DNA from: Ensifer adhaerens
GTDB lineage: Bacteria > Pseudomonadota > Alphaproteobacteria > Rhizobiales > Rhizobiaceae
Length of the DNA: 64,000 nucleotides
NCBI GenBank assembly: GCA_900215285.1
Contig: OCMG01000001.1
Coordinates: forward strand, 1 to 64,000
Direction: 5' to 3'
Numbering within the stretch: the stretch's first letter is position 1; every line of letters begins with the position of its first letter. The notes beneath the pieces are model-generated. The model was not told where the DNA came from and searched no databases. It saw nothing but the letters and a program-made list of their open reading frames with translations. The translations under genes and the position numbers were made by a program. Below are positions 55,881-64,000 of this stretch, one piece after another.

Positions 55881-57350
55881 ATGGCAACACACGATCTTTC
55901 AACTCATCGCTTTCAACGAAAAATCTCGGATTTCTGCGAGGTGCGCATCGCGCCAGTCGCCTCACAGCGAGTTCTGGAAAGCATTCGGCCCTATCTCATA
56001 GGTCTTGTCGTTCACCGCCGGCCACCACCGATCGTGAGTGGCCGTATGGATTGGGCGGCCATTGGCCAGGCATGCGGGATTGAAGGCGAAATGACCGCGG
56101 AGTTGAAAAAGCAGCTGCGTCCAGGTTTGGACGCGATTATCCGCTGGCTCGGAACGCCACCCGTCGCCGAGGACATCCTGTCGGCGAAACCACGTGCGAA
56201 GACGAAGAAACCCATCCCCCGGAAGTCGGAAACTGTGACGCGTTCCAGGCCGCAACAGATCCGCTCAGACAAGATCCCGGCTCAATCTTCGTCAATGCCA
56301 AGAGGGCCACAACCGAAACCGATTAGTCCTTTTCCTGAACCATTGTTCGAAGCAACTGATGATCCGGCCAGCTTTCAAGATGCCCTCGTTTATCAGATGC
56401 GCCGGTTCGGCGAGAGCTACTGGCAACTCTACCGCGCCGTCGTTGGCCTGGGTGAGACGTTCGATGAAAAGACTCTGCTGTCGTGGGTTCAGGGCGAGCG
56501 CGTGCCGCGATCTCTGATGAGTTTCGAGATCCTGTCCCGTATCGAGCGGCGCTACCGACTGGGACAGGGCTATTTCAAAGCGAAGCTGCCGCACCAATCC
56601 CGCTCCCTTTACGGCCACGATATGGGTGAGATCCTGAAGCGCATGCCGGATGAAAATCGTTATCCTCGGGCAGCAGCCGAAGCGGTCCGCTCTTTCCTTT
56701 TGCTACGCCTCGGCTTGCATCTGGGGCTCCGGCAAAAGAACCTTCGACAGCTTCGCTTGTGCCCGCGCGGGCATTTTCCGACATCGGAGCGGCGGCTGGA
56801 GGACATGAAATGCGGAGAACTACGCTGGAGCGATCGGGAAAACGGTTGGGAGGTCCTGATCCCGTCGGTCGCCTTCAAGAACTCAGGCTCGTCATTCTTC
56901 GGACAAAAGCCGTTCCGTTTGATCCTGCCGGATTTGCTCGACCTCTACAAATACCTTGAGGCCTATATCGATCGCCATCGCGGTGTGCTGCTCGGTCCAG
57001 CGAAAGATCCAGGCACCTTTTTCGTCAAGACGGTGAAGACGACAAGTCTGGACGCGGCATACGATTCCACCAAATTCTATGAAGCCTGGCGGACCGTGAT
57101 CCAACGCTACGGCATCTACAATCCCTATACCGGTCGCGGAGCCATCAAGGGCCTGCTGCCGCATGGACCGCATAATCTTCGGGATATTCTGGCAACCCAT
57201 ATCCTCAAGCAGACCGGGTCATACGAGCAGGCGAGCTATGCAATCCAGGACACACCGGATGTCGTCCAGCAGCACTACGGTCGCTTCCTGCCGCAGGACA
57301 AAGCGGCACTTGCGGCGAAAATCCTCAATCAGGTTTGGGAAGCCGCATAG
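55881..57350 (+). CDS. Tyrosine recombinase/integrase of the island
   Basis: A 489-residue protein whose C-terminal half fits phage-integrase folds: Arg in LGLRQKNLRQL (about residue 280), a Lys after the beta-hairpin (VAFKNSG), His-x-x-Arg in PHNLRDILATHIL (about 430) and the nucleophile Tyr in QQHYGRFLP (about 470). The N-terminal part (about 1-250) is long and unlike standard phage integrases, with a Pro/Lys-rich linker around 105-145. It would catalyse integration and excision between attachment sites; the right boundary repeat begins 86 bases after its stop. Divergent from the HNH gene. Confidence 0.85.
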   Translation: MATHDLSTHRFQRKISDFCEVRIAPVASQRVLESIRPYLIGLVVHRRPPPIVSGRMDWAAIGQACGIEGEMTAELKKQLRPGLDAIIRWLGTPPVAEDILSAKPRAKTKKPIPRKSETVTRSRPQQIRSDKIPAQSSSMPRGPQPKPISPFPEPLFEATDDPASFQDALVYQMRRFGESYWQLYRAVVGLGETFDEKTLLSWVQGERVPRSLMSFEILSRIERRYRLGQGYFKAKLPHQSRSLYGHDMGEILKRMPDENRYPRAAAEAVRSFLLLRLGLHLGLRQKNLRQLRLCPRGHFPTSERRLEDMKCGELRWSDRENGWEVLIPSVAFKNSGSSFFGQKPFRLILPDLLDLYKYLEAYIDRHRGVLLGPAKDPGTFFVKTVKTTSLDAAYDSTKFYEAWRTVIQRYGIYNPYTGRGAIKGLLPHGPHNLRDILATHILKQTGSYEQASYAIQDTPDVVQQHYGRFLPQDKAALAAKILNQVWEAA

Positions 57351-57435
57351 CCGCGAGGATGAATCACCGATTCACATCGCCCGTGCAGATGCAAACCAAG
57401 CCCCGCATCTGCATGGGCCCTACCGGTCGTCTCCG

Positions 57436-57458
57436 CCTTGAAGGGAATCGAACCGGCG
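57436..57458 (+). repeat. Right 23-base direct repeat, possible island attachment site
   Basis: Same orientation as 50465-50487, 21 of 23 bases identical. It contains GAAGGGAATCGAACCG, again like the reverse complement of a tRNA 3' end. The distance between the copies is about 6.97 kb and the region between holds the integrase, HNH, HipBA, WYL and TIR genes. Confidence 0.6.
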
Positions 57459-57566
57459 GCAGGTTAATAAGACAACTAAAGTATCTGGAAGGAAATGCTT
57501 CTTGGATAACGCATATTTATGGAACATCGAGCCCGATGACCGAGTGAATATTGAGCGTGAGGATAC

Positions 57567-58691
57567 CTACATCTGTTCTATGATCTGCCGGAAGATCGGC
57601 GGCCACCAGCATCCCGGCGGAAAGCGCTCGCTGAGCCGGACGATCACCGTGCGGTCTTTCGGCGACACATAGATATGCTGTCCCAGGGCACCCATCGCAA
57701 AGAAATCATCAATGTCGCCGTGCTGGTAGCCCCACCAGAAATGCTTGTAGAATACCTTGCCCGAAGCGAATACGCGCCCCCAAGGCTTGCCGTTATAGTA
57801 GCGAAACCAGTCAGGGTCGCGTCGCGCCCCTGTGGCGCCTGTACTCGAGGCCACCCAGTCTGCCGGCACCACTTGGCGCCCGCCCACCATGCCGCCATCG
57901 AGGAACATCTGGCCGAATTTGGCGAGGTCCACCGCCGTCGCATTCAGGCCGCTCTCCATATGAGCAAAGCCCGCAGCCGTGCTATCGACCGTCAGGCTGG
58001 CTCGATTTTCTGCGCCGATCGGCTGCCATAGCTTGCGCTCGAAATAGCGCTGTAGTGGCTCGCCGGTTGCCTTTTCCAGCATCATGCCGACGATCATCAG
58101 GTGGTAGTCGTTATAATGAAAATAGGCGCCGACCGGATCGCTCACCGGCGCCCGCAGGGCCGCTGCTCGGCAGTCGGGAGAAAGATAGACGATCGCATCG
58201 TCCGACCAAGGCATCACCCCCTCGACGAAGCGCAGGCCACTGCGCATCTCGAGCAGGTGCCGCAAGGTCAGCGCACCCGCCGGCGATCCCGAAAGTGCCG
58301 GCAGCAGGGCCCCGACCGTCTCGTCGAGCCCAGCAAACAAACCCTCAGAAATGGCGCAACCCACCAATGCCGAAGTAAACGACTTGGTTACCGAGAAGCA
58401 GCGGTTGACGGTCTCGCGCGCGCCACCATTGCCGTAAAACTCGTATACAATGCTGCCGTCGCGGACAGCCACGAGCGCCGTGGTGCCGGTATCGACGAGC
58501 AGGCTCTCCAGAGCCGTTTCGTGGGTGCCTTTCGGGCCAAGTGTCGTGATCGCGCCGAATGTGACGTCCTTGTCGGACCGCGGCAGAGGAAGTGGCTTTT
58601 CGGCGGCTGCCAGCGCAACGCTGGGCAGGAGGAGGTGGTCATGATTGGACACCCCGCGCAGCCTGAGGAAGCGGCCAAGCCGCGTCGACAT
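57567..58691 (-). CDS. Serine hydrolase, beta-lactamase class C / 6-aminohexanoate-dimer hydrolase type
   Basis: A 374-residue penicillin-binding-protein-like hydrolase. The catalytic S-x-x-K is SVTK (about residue 100), the Y-x-N motif is YND (about 187), and the late 'GYQHGDIDDFFAMGALGQHIYV' matches the third active-site region. The N-terminus has a hydrophobic piece 'LLLPSVALAAAEKP' that looks like the end of a signal peptide, but the residues before it (RGVSNHDH) interrupt the hydrophobic core, so the 5' end may be altered. An IS110 element begins 265 bases upstream. The natural substrate is unknown. Confidence 0.8.
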   Translation of the reverse strand: MSTRLGRFLRLRGVSNHDHLLLPSVALAAAEKPLPLPRSDKDVTFGAITTLGPKGTHETALESLLVDTGTTALVAVRDGSIVYEFYGNGGARETVNRCFSVTKSFTSALVGCAISEGLFAGLDETVGALLPALSGSPAGALTLRHLLEMRSGLRFVEGVMPWSDDAIVYLSPDCRAAALRAPVSDPVGAYFHYNDYHLMIVGMMLEKATGEPLQRYFERKLWQPIGAENRASLTVDSTAAGFAHMESGLNATAVDLAKFGQMFLDGGMVGGRQVVPADWVASSTGATGARRDPDWFRYYNGKPWGRVFASGKVFYKHFWWGYQHGDIDDFFAMGALGQHIYVSPKDRTVIVRLSERFPPGCWWPPIFRQIIEQM

Positions 58692-58955
58692 GAGGATGCC
58701 TTCCCCGTTCACCGCGTTCTCTCCATTCAACAAGCCGAGCACCAAGTCGCACTGCGCTTTCGGTTGATCTTGGCTGTCTTGTTTCTCTTGTCTCGTTGCC
58801 AGGCAGATAAGGATAGCTTGGCACGAGATGCTTGTCTTATGATTTTGGAGCTTCTTCGTGAGATAAGGAAGCGCCGGAGAGGACGGCCATCCTTCTCCGG
58901 CGATGGGGGACGGATCGTGGAAATGCAGGCCGCCATTCTGACGAATGCCGGGCCG

Positions 58956-60007
58956 AGCTAGAGTATGATCGCCCCCATCTTTTCCAATCGTCCTGAACGG
59001 ATACCCGAGCTTTGAGGCTCGGATGACAAGCATGGGAGATGAGAAAAGATGACGGATATTACCATCGGCGCGGACATCTCGAAAGACCATGTCGATCTGC
59101 ATATGTTGCCGGAGGGCCGAACGTTGAAGGTTGCCAATGACCGCAAGGGATTTGCAGCTATTCTCAAATGGATCGGCTCGAAGGCCGTGCAACGCATCGT
59201 CTACGAACCGACCGGTCCCTACCACAAAGCCTTCGAGCGGTTCATGGTCGTGCAGGGACTGCCGCTCTCCAAGGTCAATCCCCGCCTTGCCCGGCGTTTC
59301 TGCGAAGCCACCGGTCGTCTGGCCAAGACGGACAGGATCGACGCCTGTCTACTGGTCCGTTACGGTGCACTTCTGGAGACGCGCATCCTTCAGGCCAACA
59401 CGCAAGTCCTCAATGACTTGAAAGAGCTGCATACGGCAAGACTGGCCCTCATCAAGGACAGGACAGCCGCGAAGAACAGGGCCAAGACCCTTTCCAGTCC
59501 GCTCCTGAAGAAACACAATGTAGACAGGCTCAGGCAGATCGAACACCAGATCACGGCCATCGACGGTGCCATCACGGCTCTGATTGCAAAGGACCCGTCC
59601 CTCAAGGCCAGGTTCGATATCCTCGTTTCGATCCCAGGTGTGTCGCAGATCACAGGCTTTACGCTTCTCATCGACATGCCCGAACTGGGCCAGATCGACG
59701 AGAAGGCCGCAGCCGCGCTCGCAGGTCTTGCCCCGATGAACCGGCAGTCAGGACGATGGACCGGGCGCGCTTTCATTACCGGCGGAAGGGCCATCGTCCG
59801 CAAAGCGCTCTACATGCCGGCTCTCGTCGCATCCCGCTTCAACGAAGACCTCAAGGCCAAATACGACCAACTCAAAGCCGCAGGAAAGCCGCCCAAGGTC
59901 GCCATAACAGCCATCATGCGAAAGCTCATCGTCCTGGCGAACGCTCTGCTCCGCAAAAACCAGAAATGGACCCCAAAACACCCTTGATCAAAACGGATAC
60001 TCTAGCT
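58956..60007. mobile_element. IS110-family insertion sequence
   Basis: Perfect 11-base inverted words AGCTAGAGTAT (58956-58966) and ATACTCTAGCT (59997-60007) bracket one transposase gene. ACGGATAC also occurs as a direct word near both ends (58997-59004 and 59993-60000), and a CCGAGC/GCTCGG hairpin (59005-59022) lies in the left non-coding end. IS110 elements have no classical ends, so exact borders are uncertain. Confidence 0.6.
59049..59987 (+). CDS. IS110-family transposase
   Basis: A 312-residue DEDD recombinase. The N-terminal RuvC-like domain has Asp in IGADISKDHVDLHML (residue 9), Glu in IVYEPTGPYH, and the Asp pair in KTDRIDACLL (about residues 97-101). The C-terminal transposase_20 domain has 'SIPGVSQITGFTLL' and the serine region LAPMNRQSGRWTGRAF, followed by 'VRKALYMPALVA'. 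Both domains are complete, so it may be active. IS110 enzymes are guided by an RNA from the element's non-coding end. ATG 59049 follows GGGAGATGAGAAAAG. Confidence 0.93.
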   Translation: MTDITIGADISKDHVDLHMLPEGRTLKVANDRKGFAAILKWIGSKAVQRIVYEPTGPYHKAFERFMVVQGLPLSKVNPRLARRFCEATGRLAKTDRIDACLLVRYGALLETRILQANTQVLNDLKELHTARLALIKDRTAAKNRAKTLSSPLLKKHNVDRLRQIEHQITAIDGAITALIAKDPSLKARFDILVSIPGVSQITGFTLLIDMPELGQIDEKAAAALAGLAPMNRQSGRWTGRAFITGGRAIVRKALYMPALVASRFNEDLKAKYDQLKAAGKPPKVAITAIMRKLIVLANALLRKNQKWTPKHP

Positions 60008-60092
60008 GTGAACCTAAATCAGCCCTCCGGGCTTCAAGCCGGCCGCTACACTACACGCTGGCCCTTAGAGCCGTGGTGCCCCATGCGCACGA

Positions 60093-60515
60093 TCAGGTGC
60101 AAGACCCGTGCGTTGTCGATGTGCCAAATACGACATCGTGCATGATCCGCCCAGGCGACAACGTGAATACGCCGGCTATCAACAGAGCCCCAGCGAATAG
60201 AAAAAGCATCGCCTTTTGATGTTTTTTCACGCGGTGGCTGCGGGCATGCAGAACCGCAAGCGGCAGAACCACAAGCGTTAGGATTGAAAGACCGTGAATT
60301 ATACTGAATGGACCAAACATACATAAGGTATGGATCCAGAACGAAGACAGGGCCGTTAAGGCCATAAGAATGACCCATATCCATCCTGCGGTTCTGTGCG
60401 GCAACGTGCCCTTTGGAGCGGCGATCTGTACTGTTCCAAGAACAAATGCCGCCATTGCAGCAAATGCATGCGCCCGCACAGCAAACGGGGCAACAAGTAA
60501 CGGCTCAAGTGTCAT
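60093..60515 (-). CDS. DUF2306-type four-helix membrane protein
   Basis: A 140-residue integral membrane protein with four hydrophobic helices (about 15-33, 44-60, 68-87 and 98-118). It matches DUF2306, with 'HAFAAMAAFVLGTVQ', 'HRTAGWIWVILM' and 'HGLSILTLVVLPLAVL' as the conserved segments including the paired His. Function unknown. AGGAGGG precedes the start at 60515. The gene ends about 85 bases after the IS110 right border. Confidence 0.8.
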   Translation of the reverse strand: MTLEPLLVAPFAVRAHAFAAMAAFVLGTVQIAAPKGTLPHRTAGWIWVILMALTALSSFWIHTLCMFGPFSIIHGLSILTLVVLPLAVLHARSHRVKKHQKAMLFLFAGALLIAGVFTLSPGRIMHDVVFGTSTTHGSCT

Positions 60516-60759
60516 GACATTCCCTCCTTTTTTTCATTATTATTTATTAGGCATGTATTCGCGCTCATCCCCACTGTCTACATTTTTGTAGTGGAATTTT
60601 TGATTCACGAATCAACTCGCGGCGGTGCTATTTGTTGTCGGCACGTTCGTGGATTCCCTGCAGAGGCGGCCGCTCACTGGCAGAGATGCGTCAGGGACCA
60701 GAACCTAATCGCTCGACCTGGCCAGTTGCCTCCGGCGCCCTTGGCGAGTTGGCCGGGGG

Positions 60760-61320
60760 TCAAGCGCCGGTCGCCACATGGCCGACCTCGTAGATCTGCC
60801 CCTCTCCGGTGGATGCGTCGATCGGATGTCTCCAGAAGCTGAAACTGAGAAATGTCCATCCCCCCGGATCGAACGCGGAGACGAACGCAACCGCGCCTGC
60901 GGCCATTGCCTCTTCCGCGCGGCGCCCCTCGGCCCCGCGCAGAGCGTGCAGATCAACTTCGGGGGGAATGGAGATTATCTGGCGCTGCGCAAAACGGGCT
61001 CCAGGCAAGTCCGAGCCGATTTTGGCCTCCCAGATCGTCCAGGTCGTGACCGGCGGCCGGCCAAAATCGCCCGAAAGCGCGGCAAAGCCTGGCCCGGACA
61101 CGAATTCGGCCATGCCCTCGGCACGCCGCCAAATGTAAAACGGCGCGTAGAGGTTCGTCGGGCTGGAATAGGTTCCGGCACGCCGCCGCGCCATGAGGAA
61201 TGCCTTGAAGCCGAGGCCTTCGAACCCGTTCATCAAGTGCCCCTTGTCACGGATGCGGCGCGCAATGATCTCCATGTCATAGTCGGCGGGCAGCGTTACG
61301 CTATAGTGCATTCCGATCAT
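60760..61320 (-). CDS. DUF4865 family protein
   Basis: A 186-residue cytoplasmic protein matching DUF4865: MHYSVTLPADYDMEIIARRI, KGHLMNGFEGLGFKAFLMA, and a Trp-rich middle (YAPFYIWRRAEGMAEF). Its function is unknown. The frame upstream of 61320 overlaps the transporter gene and is not similar, so the ATG at 61320 was chosen; its ATG lies 5 bases after the EamA stop, implying one transcript. DUF4865 and EamA genes next to a divergent LysR is an arrangement seen in other rhizobia, from memory. Confidence 0.8.
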   Translation of the reverse strand: MIGMHYSVTLPADYDMEIIARRIRDKGHLMNGFEGLGFKAFLMARRRAGTYSSPTNLYAPFYIWRRAEGMAEFVSGPGFAALSGDFGRPPVTTWTIWEAKIGSDLPGARFAQRQIISIPPEVDLHALRGAEGRRAEEAMAAGAVAFVSAFDPGGWTFLSFSFWRHPIDASTGEGQIYEVGHVATGA

Positions 61321-61324
61321 GATC

Positions 61325-62287
61325 TCAGCCCCTTGAGGTTGTGTGCAGGTGAATGGCGGGCTTGCGCCGTCCCGGTGCGACGATGCGACCGCTTGCGAGA
61401 AGAACACCGAAAATCGCGACCGCCATGCCAATGACCTGTGCGACGTCCGGCGTCCGCCCGAAAGCTGCTGCGAAAACCAGCGCGGCAACGGGCACGAGGT
61501 TTAGAAGAACCGAGGTCGCGGCCGGGCCGCGCACGGCAATGCCCTTCTGCCAAAAGAGATAGGTCAGCACCGATCCCGCCAGCGCCATCCACAGGACCGC
61601 CGCGCAGGAACTGGCGGAGGCATGCGCGAGCGCCGCGACCGGATTCTCCACCATGAAGGCGGCGGCGAGCAGCGCTATTGCTCCGAACAGCATGGTCCAT
61701 GTCGATGTGGCGAGCGGACTGGCGTCGCGGACCCAGCGGCGGCAGCCGATCGTGTAGATGGCCCATGCGACGCTGCCTGCGAAGATGACCGGATCGCCGG
61801 GCGCAAGATGCGCACCTGAAAACGCGCCAATGGTCAAGGCAATACCGAAAAGGCTGATGACCATGCCGAGGAGCGCCATTGGGCTGGGCCATCGCAGGCT
61901 GATCAGCGCCTCAAGAAGGTTCGTCGTCAAGGGGACGGTCCCGAGGATCAAAGCGGCCGTCACCGGGCTGGATGTGCGCATGCCAAGGAAAAGGGCGGCG
62001 TTGAAGCCTGCGACCCCCAGAATGCCGAGCACGACGAAGGCGATGGCGTTGCGCCGGAGCGCCTGCCACCCTCCACGCTCGACAATGCCCATCCAGACGA
62101 AGATGGCTGCGGCGGCAATGACGAAGCGCCCGGCGGCGGCCGTCCATGGCGGCAGGTCATGAAGCGCAATCCGCGTCGCCTCGAAGCTCGATCCCCAGAA
62201 AATGGCGGCCGTGGCGCTGAGCAGGAATGCGACACGTTCACGTGACGCGGCGGGCTCGGAAGGCATTTCGATATCGGTGACGGTCAT
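61325..62287 (-). CDS. EamA-family (DMT) transporter
   Basis: A 320-residue transporter with ten predicted membrane helices in two EamA repeats: FLLSATAAIFWGSSFEATR at the first helix, 'FAGSVAWAIYTIGCRRW' opening the second repeat, and 'MALAGSVLTYLFWQKGIAV' near the end. These proteins export amino acids or metabolites. The long in-frame region upstream of 62287 overlaps the divergent LysR gene and is a shadow. It probably belongs to one operon with DUF4865 under LysR control. Confidence 0.88.
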   Translation of the reverse strand: MTVTDIEMPSEPAASRERVAFLLSATAAIFWGSSFEATRIALHDLPPWTAAAGRFVIAAAAIFVWMGIVERGGWQALRRNAIAFVVLGILGVAGFNAALFLGMRTSSPVTAALILGTVPLTTNLLEALISLRWPSPMALLGMVISLFGIALTIGAFSGAHLAPGDPVIFAGSVAWAIYTIGCRRWVRDASPLATSTWTMLFGAIALLAAAFMVENPVAALAHASASSCAAVLWMALAGSVLTYLFWQKGIAVRGPAATSVLLNLVPVAALVFAAAFGRTPDVAQVIGMAVAIFGVLLASGRIVAPGRRKPAIHLHTTSRG

Positions 62288-62365
62288 GGGAGCAGTCCTC
62301 AGGTCGAAGTTGCCCTTGAATTGCATTCCTTTTCCTGTGCCGATATAGAATAAGCTCGAAGATCG

Positions 62366-62377
62366 TTTTTCGAAAAT
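62366..62377. promoter_or_regulatory. TTTTCGAAAA-type box in divergent promoter
   Basis: A palindrome-like TTTTTCGAAAAT lies between the divergent EamA and LysR genes. A related ATTTTCGGAAAA occurs at 63349-63360, before the CMD-hydrolase gene. The pair could be LysR binding sites shared by the two flanking promoters. Confidence 0.45.
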
Positions 62378-62385
62378 GGAAAGCC

Positions 62386-63297
62386 ATGCAGCGGCTGAAC
62401 TGGGATGACATCCGCCTTTTCCTGGCGCTTGCCCGTGAGGGCACCCTGTCGGGCGCGGCCCAATCGCTGGGCATTGGCGTGGCGACGATCTCCCGGCGCA
62501 TCGACCGCATCGAACACGCCATCGGCCTGCCATTGTTCCTGCGCAGCCAGCAAGGCTATGCGCTGACCGACCAGGGGGCGGCGCTCCTTCCGCGCGCCGA
62601 GCGGATGGAGCTTGCCGAACACGAAATGCGGGCCGAGGCCGCGCTTCAGGTCGACATTCGCGGCAAGGTACGGGTCGCGAGCGTCGAGACCCTGCTCCTG
62701 CCAGTGGTGATTCCGGCGCTCGAGCCGCTGCTGCAGGCCAATCCGGGGCTTGATGTCGAGGTGATCTATTCGCCCACAACCGTCAATCTGCACCGCCACG
62801 ATGCTGATCTGGCATTGCGCATGGTCGTTCCGCAAGGCGGTAATTTGCTAGTGCGCCGCCTGGCTACGATGGGTTTCGGTCTCTATGGGCCCGCCGATGG
62901 CAGTCTGCCGACGAGGCATGTCACCTGGCCCGAGCTCGCGGGCGTCGAGACGCTGCTGAACTGGTCGCGGTCATTCAGCACGGCCGAGACCAGCCGCTTT
63001 TCGGCAAATACGCTGGAATCGCTTCTGGAGGCCGTGCGGCGCGGCATCGGGGTCGGAGTACTGCCGCACTTCCTGGCATGCCAGGCGGGGCTGCGCCTGA
63101 TTACCGACGAGCTTCCCCAGGGAGGCAAGATGGAGCGCCCTGTCGTGCTGGCCACGCATGCCGAACTTGCGGCTTCGCGCCGCGTCCGCGTGGTTGCCGA
63201 TGCGATTGCCGAAAAGGTGCTGGCGTTCCGCCGGCAACTTGAAACCGGTGTGCCCTCTTCCTCCGGTTCCGGCGAGGATCTGCAAGCTTCGGTGTGA
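62386..63297 (+). CDS. LysR-family transcription regulator, divergent from EamA
   Basis: A 303-residue LysR regulator: HTH from about residue 18 (REGTLSGAAQSLGIGVATIS, then RRIDRIEHAIGLPLF) and an effector domain with 'VRVASVETLLLPVVIPALEPLLQANPGLDVEVI'. The next gene on the same strand encodes a CMD-alpha/beta-hydrolase fusion. The regulator is divergent from EamA/DUF4865 and may act on both sides through the repeated TTTTCG-AAAA boxes. Confidence 0.87.
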   Translation: MQRLNWDDIRLFLALAREGTLSGAAQSLGIGVATISRRIDRIEHAIGLPLFLRSQQGYALTDQGAALLPRAERMELAEHEMRAEAALQVDIRGKVRVASVETLLLPVVIPALEPLLQANPGLDVEVIYSPTTVNLHRHDADLALRMVVPQGGNLLVRRLATMGFGLYGPADGSLPTRHVTWPELAGVETLLNWSRSFSTAETSRFSANTLESLLEAVRRGIGVGVLPHFLACQAGLRLITDELPQGGKMERPVVLATHAELAASRRVRVVADAIAEKVLAFRRQLETGVPSSSGSGEDLQASV

Positions 63298-63445
63298 CAG
63301 CGCGCGCCCCCGCGCCCAAATCGACTGCGATCTTGCTCCCCGCTTTCTATTTTCGGAAAACAGTCTGCGAAAATTCTCTGTAGAATTTCGGGAAATGAAA
63401 ATCAGACTGTTGACCTATCGACATCAACAGGATTGGAACACCATC

Positions 63446-64000
63446 ATGGAACAGGAAAAAATCGGCTGGAAGGAGCTCACGGCAATCGACGGGCATCGCG
63501 GCGAACAGACGGTGGCGACCATTGCCGAGTCATCCGCCGTCCTTGCCGAAAACCTGGTAAGCCACGCATTCGGCAGCATATTTTCTCAGACCGGCCTGCC
63601 GCGCCGCGAGCGCGAACTCGTAACATTAGGCGTGCTCGGCGCCATCGGCGGCGCCGAACCGCAATTGCGCGTACATCTCGACGCTGCGCTTCGGGTCGGG
63701 GCGCATCCCGACGAACTTGTTGCACTTGCCGAACATCTGTCCATCTATGCCGGTTATCCCCGCGCGCTCAACGTGCTGCGTGAAGTGCGCGGGTCCGTGC
63801 TGAACGCAGGGGGCCCCGCGCTGATGAAGACGCGCAAGCTGATGCTCGGCGATCATCAGACGCGCGTTTTCGACAGCGCCAGCGACAAGCCCGCCCTGAT
63901 CCTCGTTCACGCTCTCGGGCTCGACCACCGGATGTGGCGCGACGTCATCCCATTGATCGCCGACACGTTTCGCGTGATTGCCTATGATTTGCGCGGTTAT
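63446..64000 (+). CDS. CMD-domain / alpha/beta-hydrolase fusion protein, partial at right edge
   Basis: The 185 visible residues begin with a carboxymuconolactone-decarboxylase-like domain (about 10-120; RERELVTLGVLGAIGGAEPQ, then LRVHLDAALRVG), followed by the start of an alpha/beta-hydrolase (LILVHALGLDHRMWRDVIPL, then RVIAYDLRGY). Order and content resemble fused PcaC-PcaD-type proteins of the beta-ketoadipate pathway in reverse order, but the CMD part lacks a C-x2-C centre and a specific pathway is not proved. It starts 148 bases after the LysR stop, in a region with an ATTTTCGGAAAA box and a CAGTCTG/CAGACTG pair (63361-63367, 63403-63409). Confidence 0.8.
   Translation, partial: MEQEKIGWKELTAIDGHRGEQTVATIAESSAVLAENLVSHAFGSIFSQTGLPRRERELVTLGVLGAIGGAEPQLRVHLDAALRVGAHPDELVALAEHLSIYAGYPRALNVLREVRGSVLNAGGPALMKTRKLMLGDHQTRVFDSASDKPALILVHALGLDHRMWRDVIPLIADTFRVIAYDLRGY

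Overview
The window reads as an accessory region (plasmid, chromid or genomic island) of an alphaproteobacterium, most likely a Rhizobiaceae member of the Agrobacterium/Rhizobium/Ensifer/Shinella kind. The reasons are the high GC content, tightly packed sugar ABC-transport operons, an IS66 element with the usual three genes, a rhizobial-type palindromic intergenic repeat, and many MCP and GGDEF-EAL sensors. No rRNA, complete tRNA, CRISPR array or replication origin was found. Species assignment is inference.

Layout. (1) 1-3.0 kb: a translationally coupled run of small exported or membrane proteins (lysozyme-like, thermonuclease-like) and a winged-helix protein. (2) 3.5-9.8 kb: a chemoreceptor, a PAS-GGDEF-EAL protein and a DUF4143 ATPase preceded by a long inverted repeat. 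(3) 9.9-28.7 kb: a large catabolic locus of two facing operons. The left one has a SorC-type regulator, a Tat-exported binding protein with ABC ATPase and permease, an acetoin-dehydrogenase-like E1-alpha/E1-beta/E2-hydrolase set, an AhpD-like protein, an FGGY kinase and two SDRs. The right one has an FGGY kinase, an SDR, a permease, an ATPase and a binding protein, with a divergent LacI regulator. (4) 28.7-31.7 kb: a scar region with an MCP tail, a frameshifted ISL3-type element, and a treY fragment fused to a decapitated response regulator. (5) 31.8-39.2 kb: an AI-2E family permease, an FdhF/YdeP-type molybdopterin oxidoreductase, and a divergent formate/nitrite-transporter gene cut cleanly by an IS66 element with a perfect 8-bp target duplication. 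(6) 39.7-50.4 kb: a PAS-GGDEF-EAL gene and PAS-MCP pair, aldo/keto reductase, LysR, MFS, AraC and SDR genes. (7) 50.46-57.46 kb: a compact island bounded by 23-bp near-identical direct repeats that resemble a tRNA 3' end. It carries a tyrosine recombinase, a TIR-domain protein with a small two-repeat partner, a WYL regulator, HipB/HipA and an HNH endonuclease. (8) 57.5-64 kb: a serine hydrolase, an IS110 element, a DUF2306 protein, DUF4865 and EamA genes, a divergent LysR, and a CMD-alpha/beta-hydrolase fusion that runs off the right edge.

How the genes work together. The catabolic locus can be read as import of one or two carbohydrates or polyols, oxidation by SDRs and phosphorylation by FGGY kinases. 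The acetoin-dehydrogenase-type complex in the same coupled operon suggests that one intermediate is an acyloin (for example a methyl-ketose) cleaved to acetyl-CoA plus an aldehyde. The 7-kb island looks like a small mobile defence/toxin island. These two regions are the most promising for undescribed biology.
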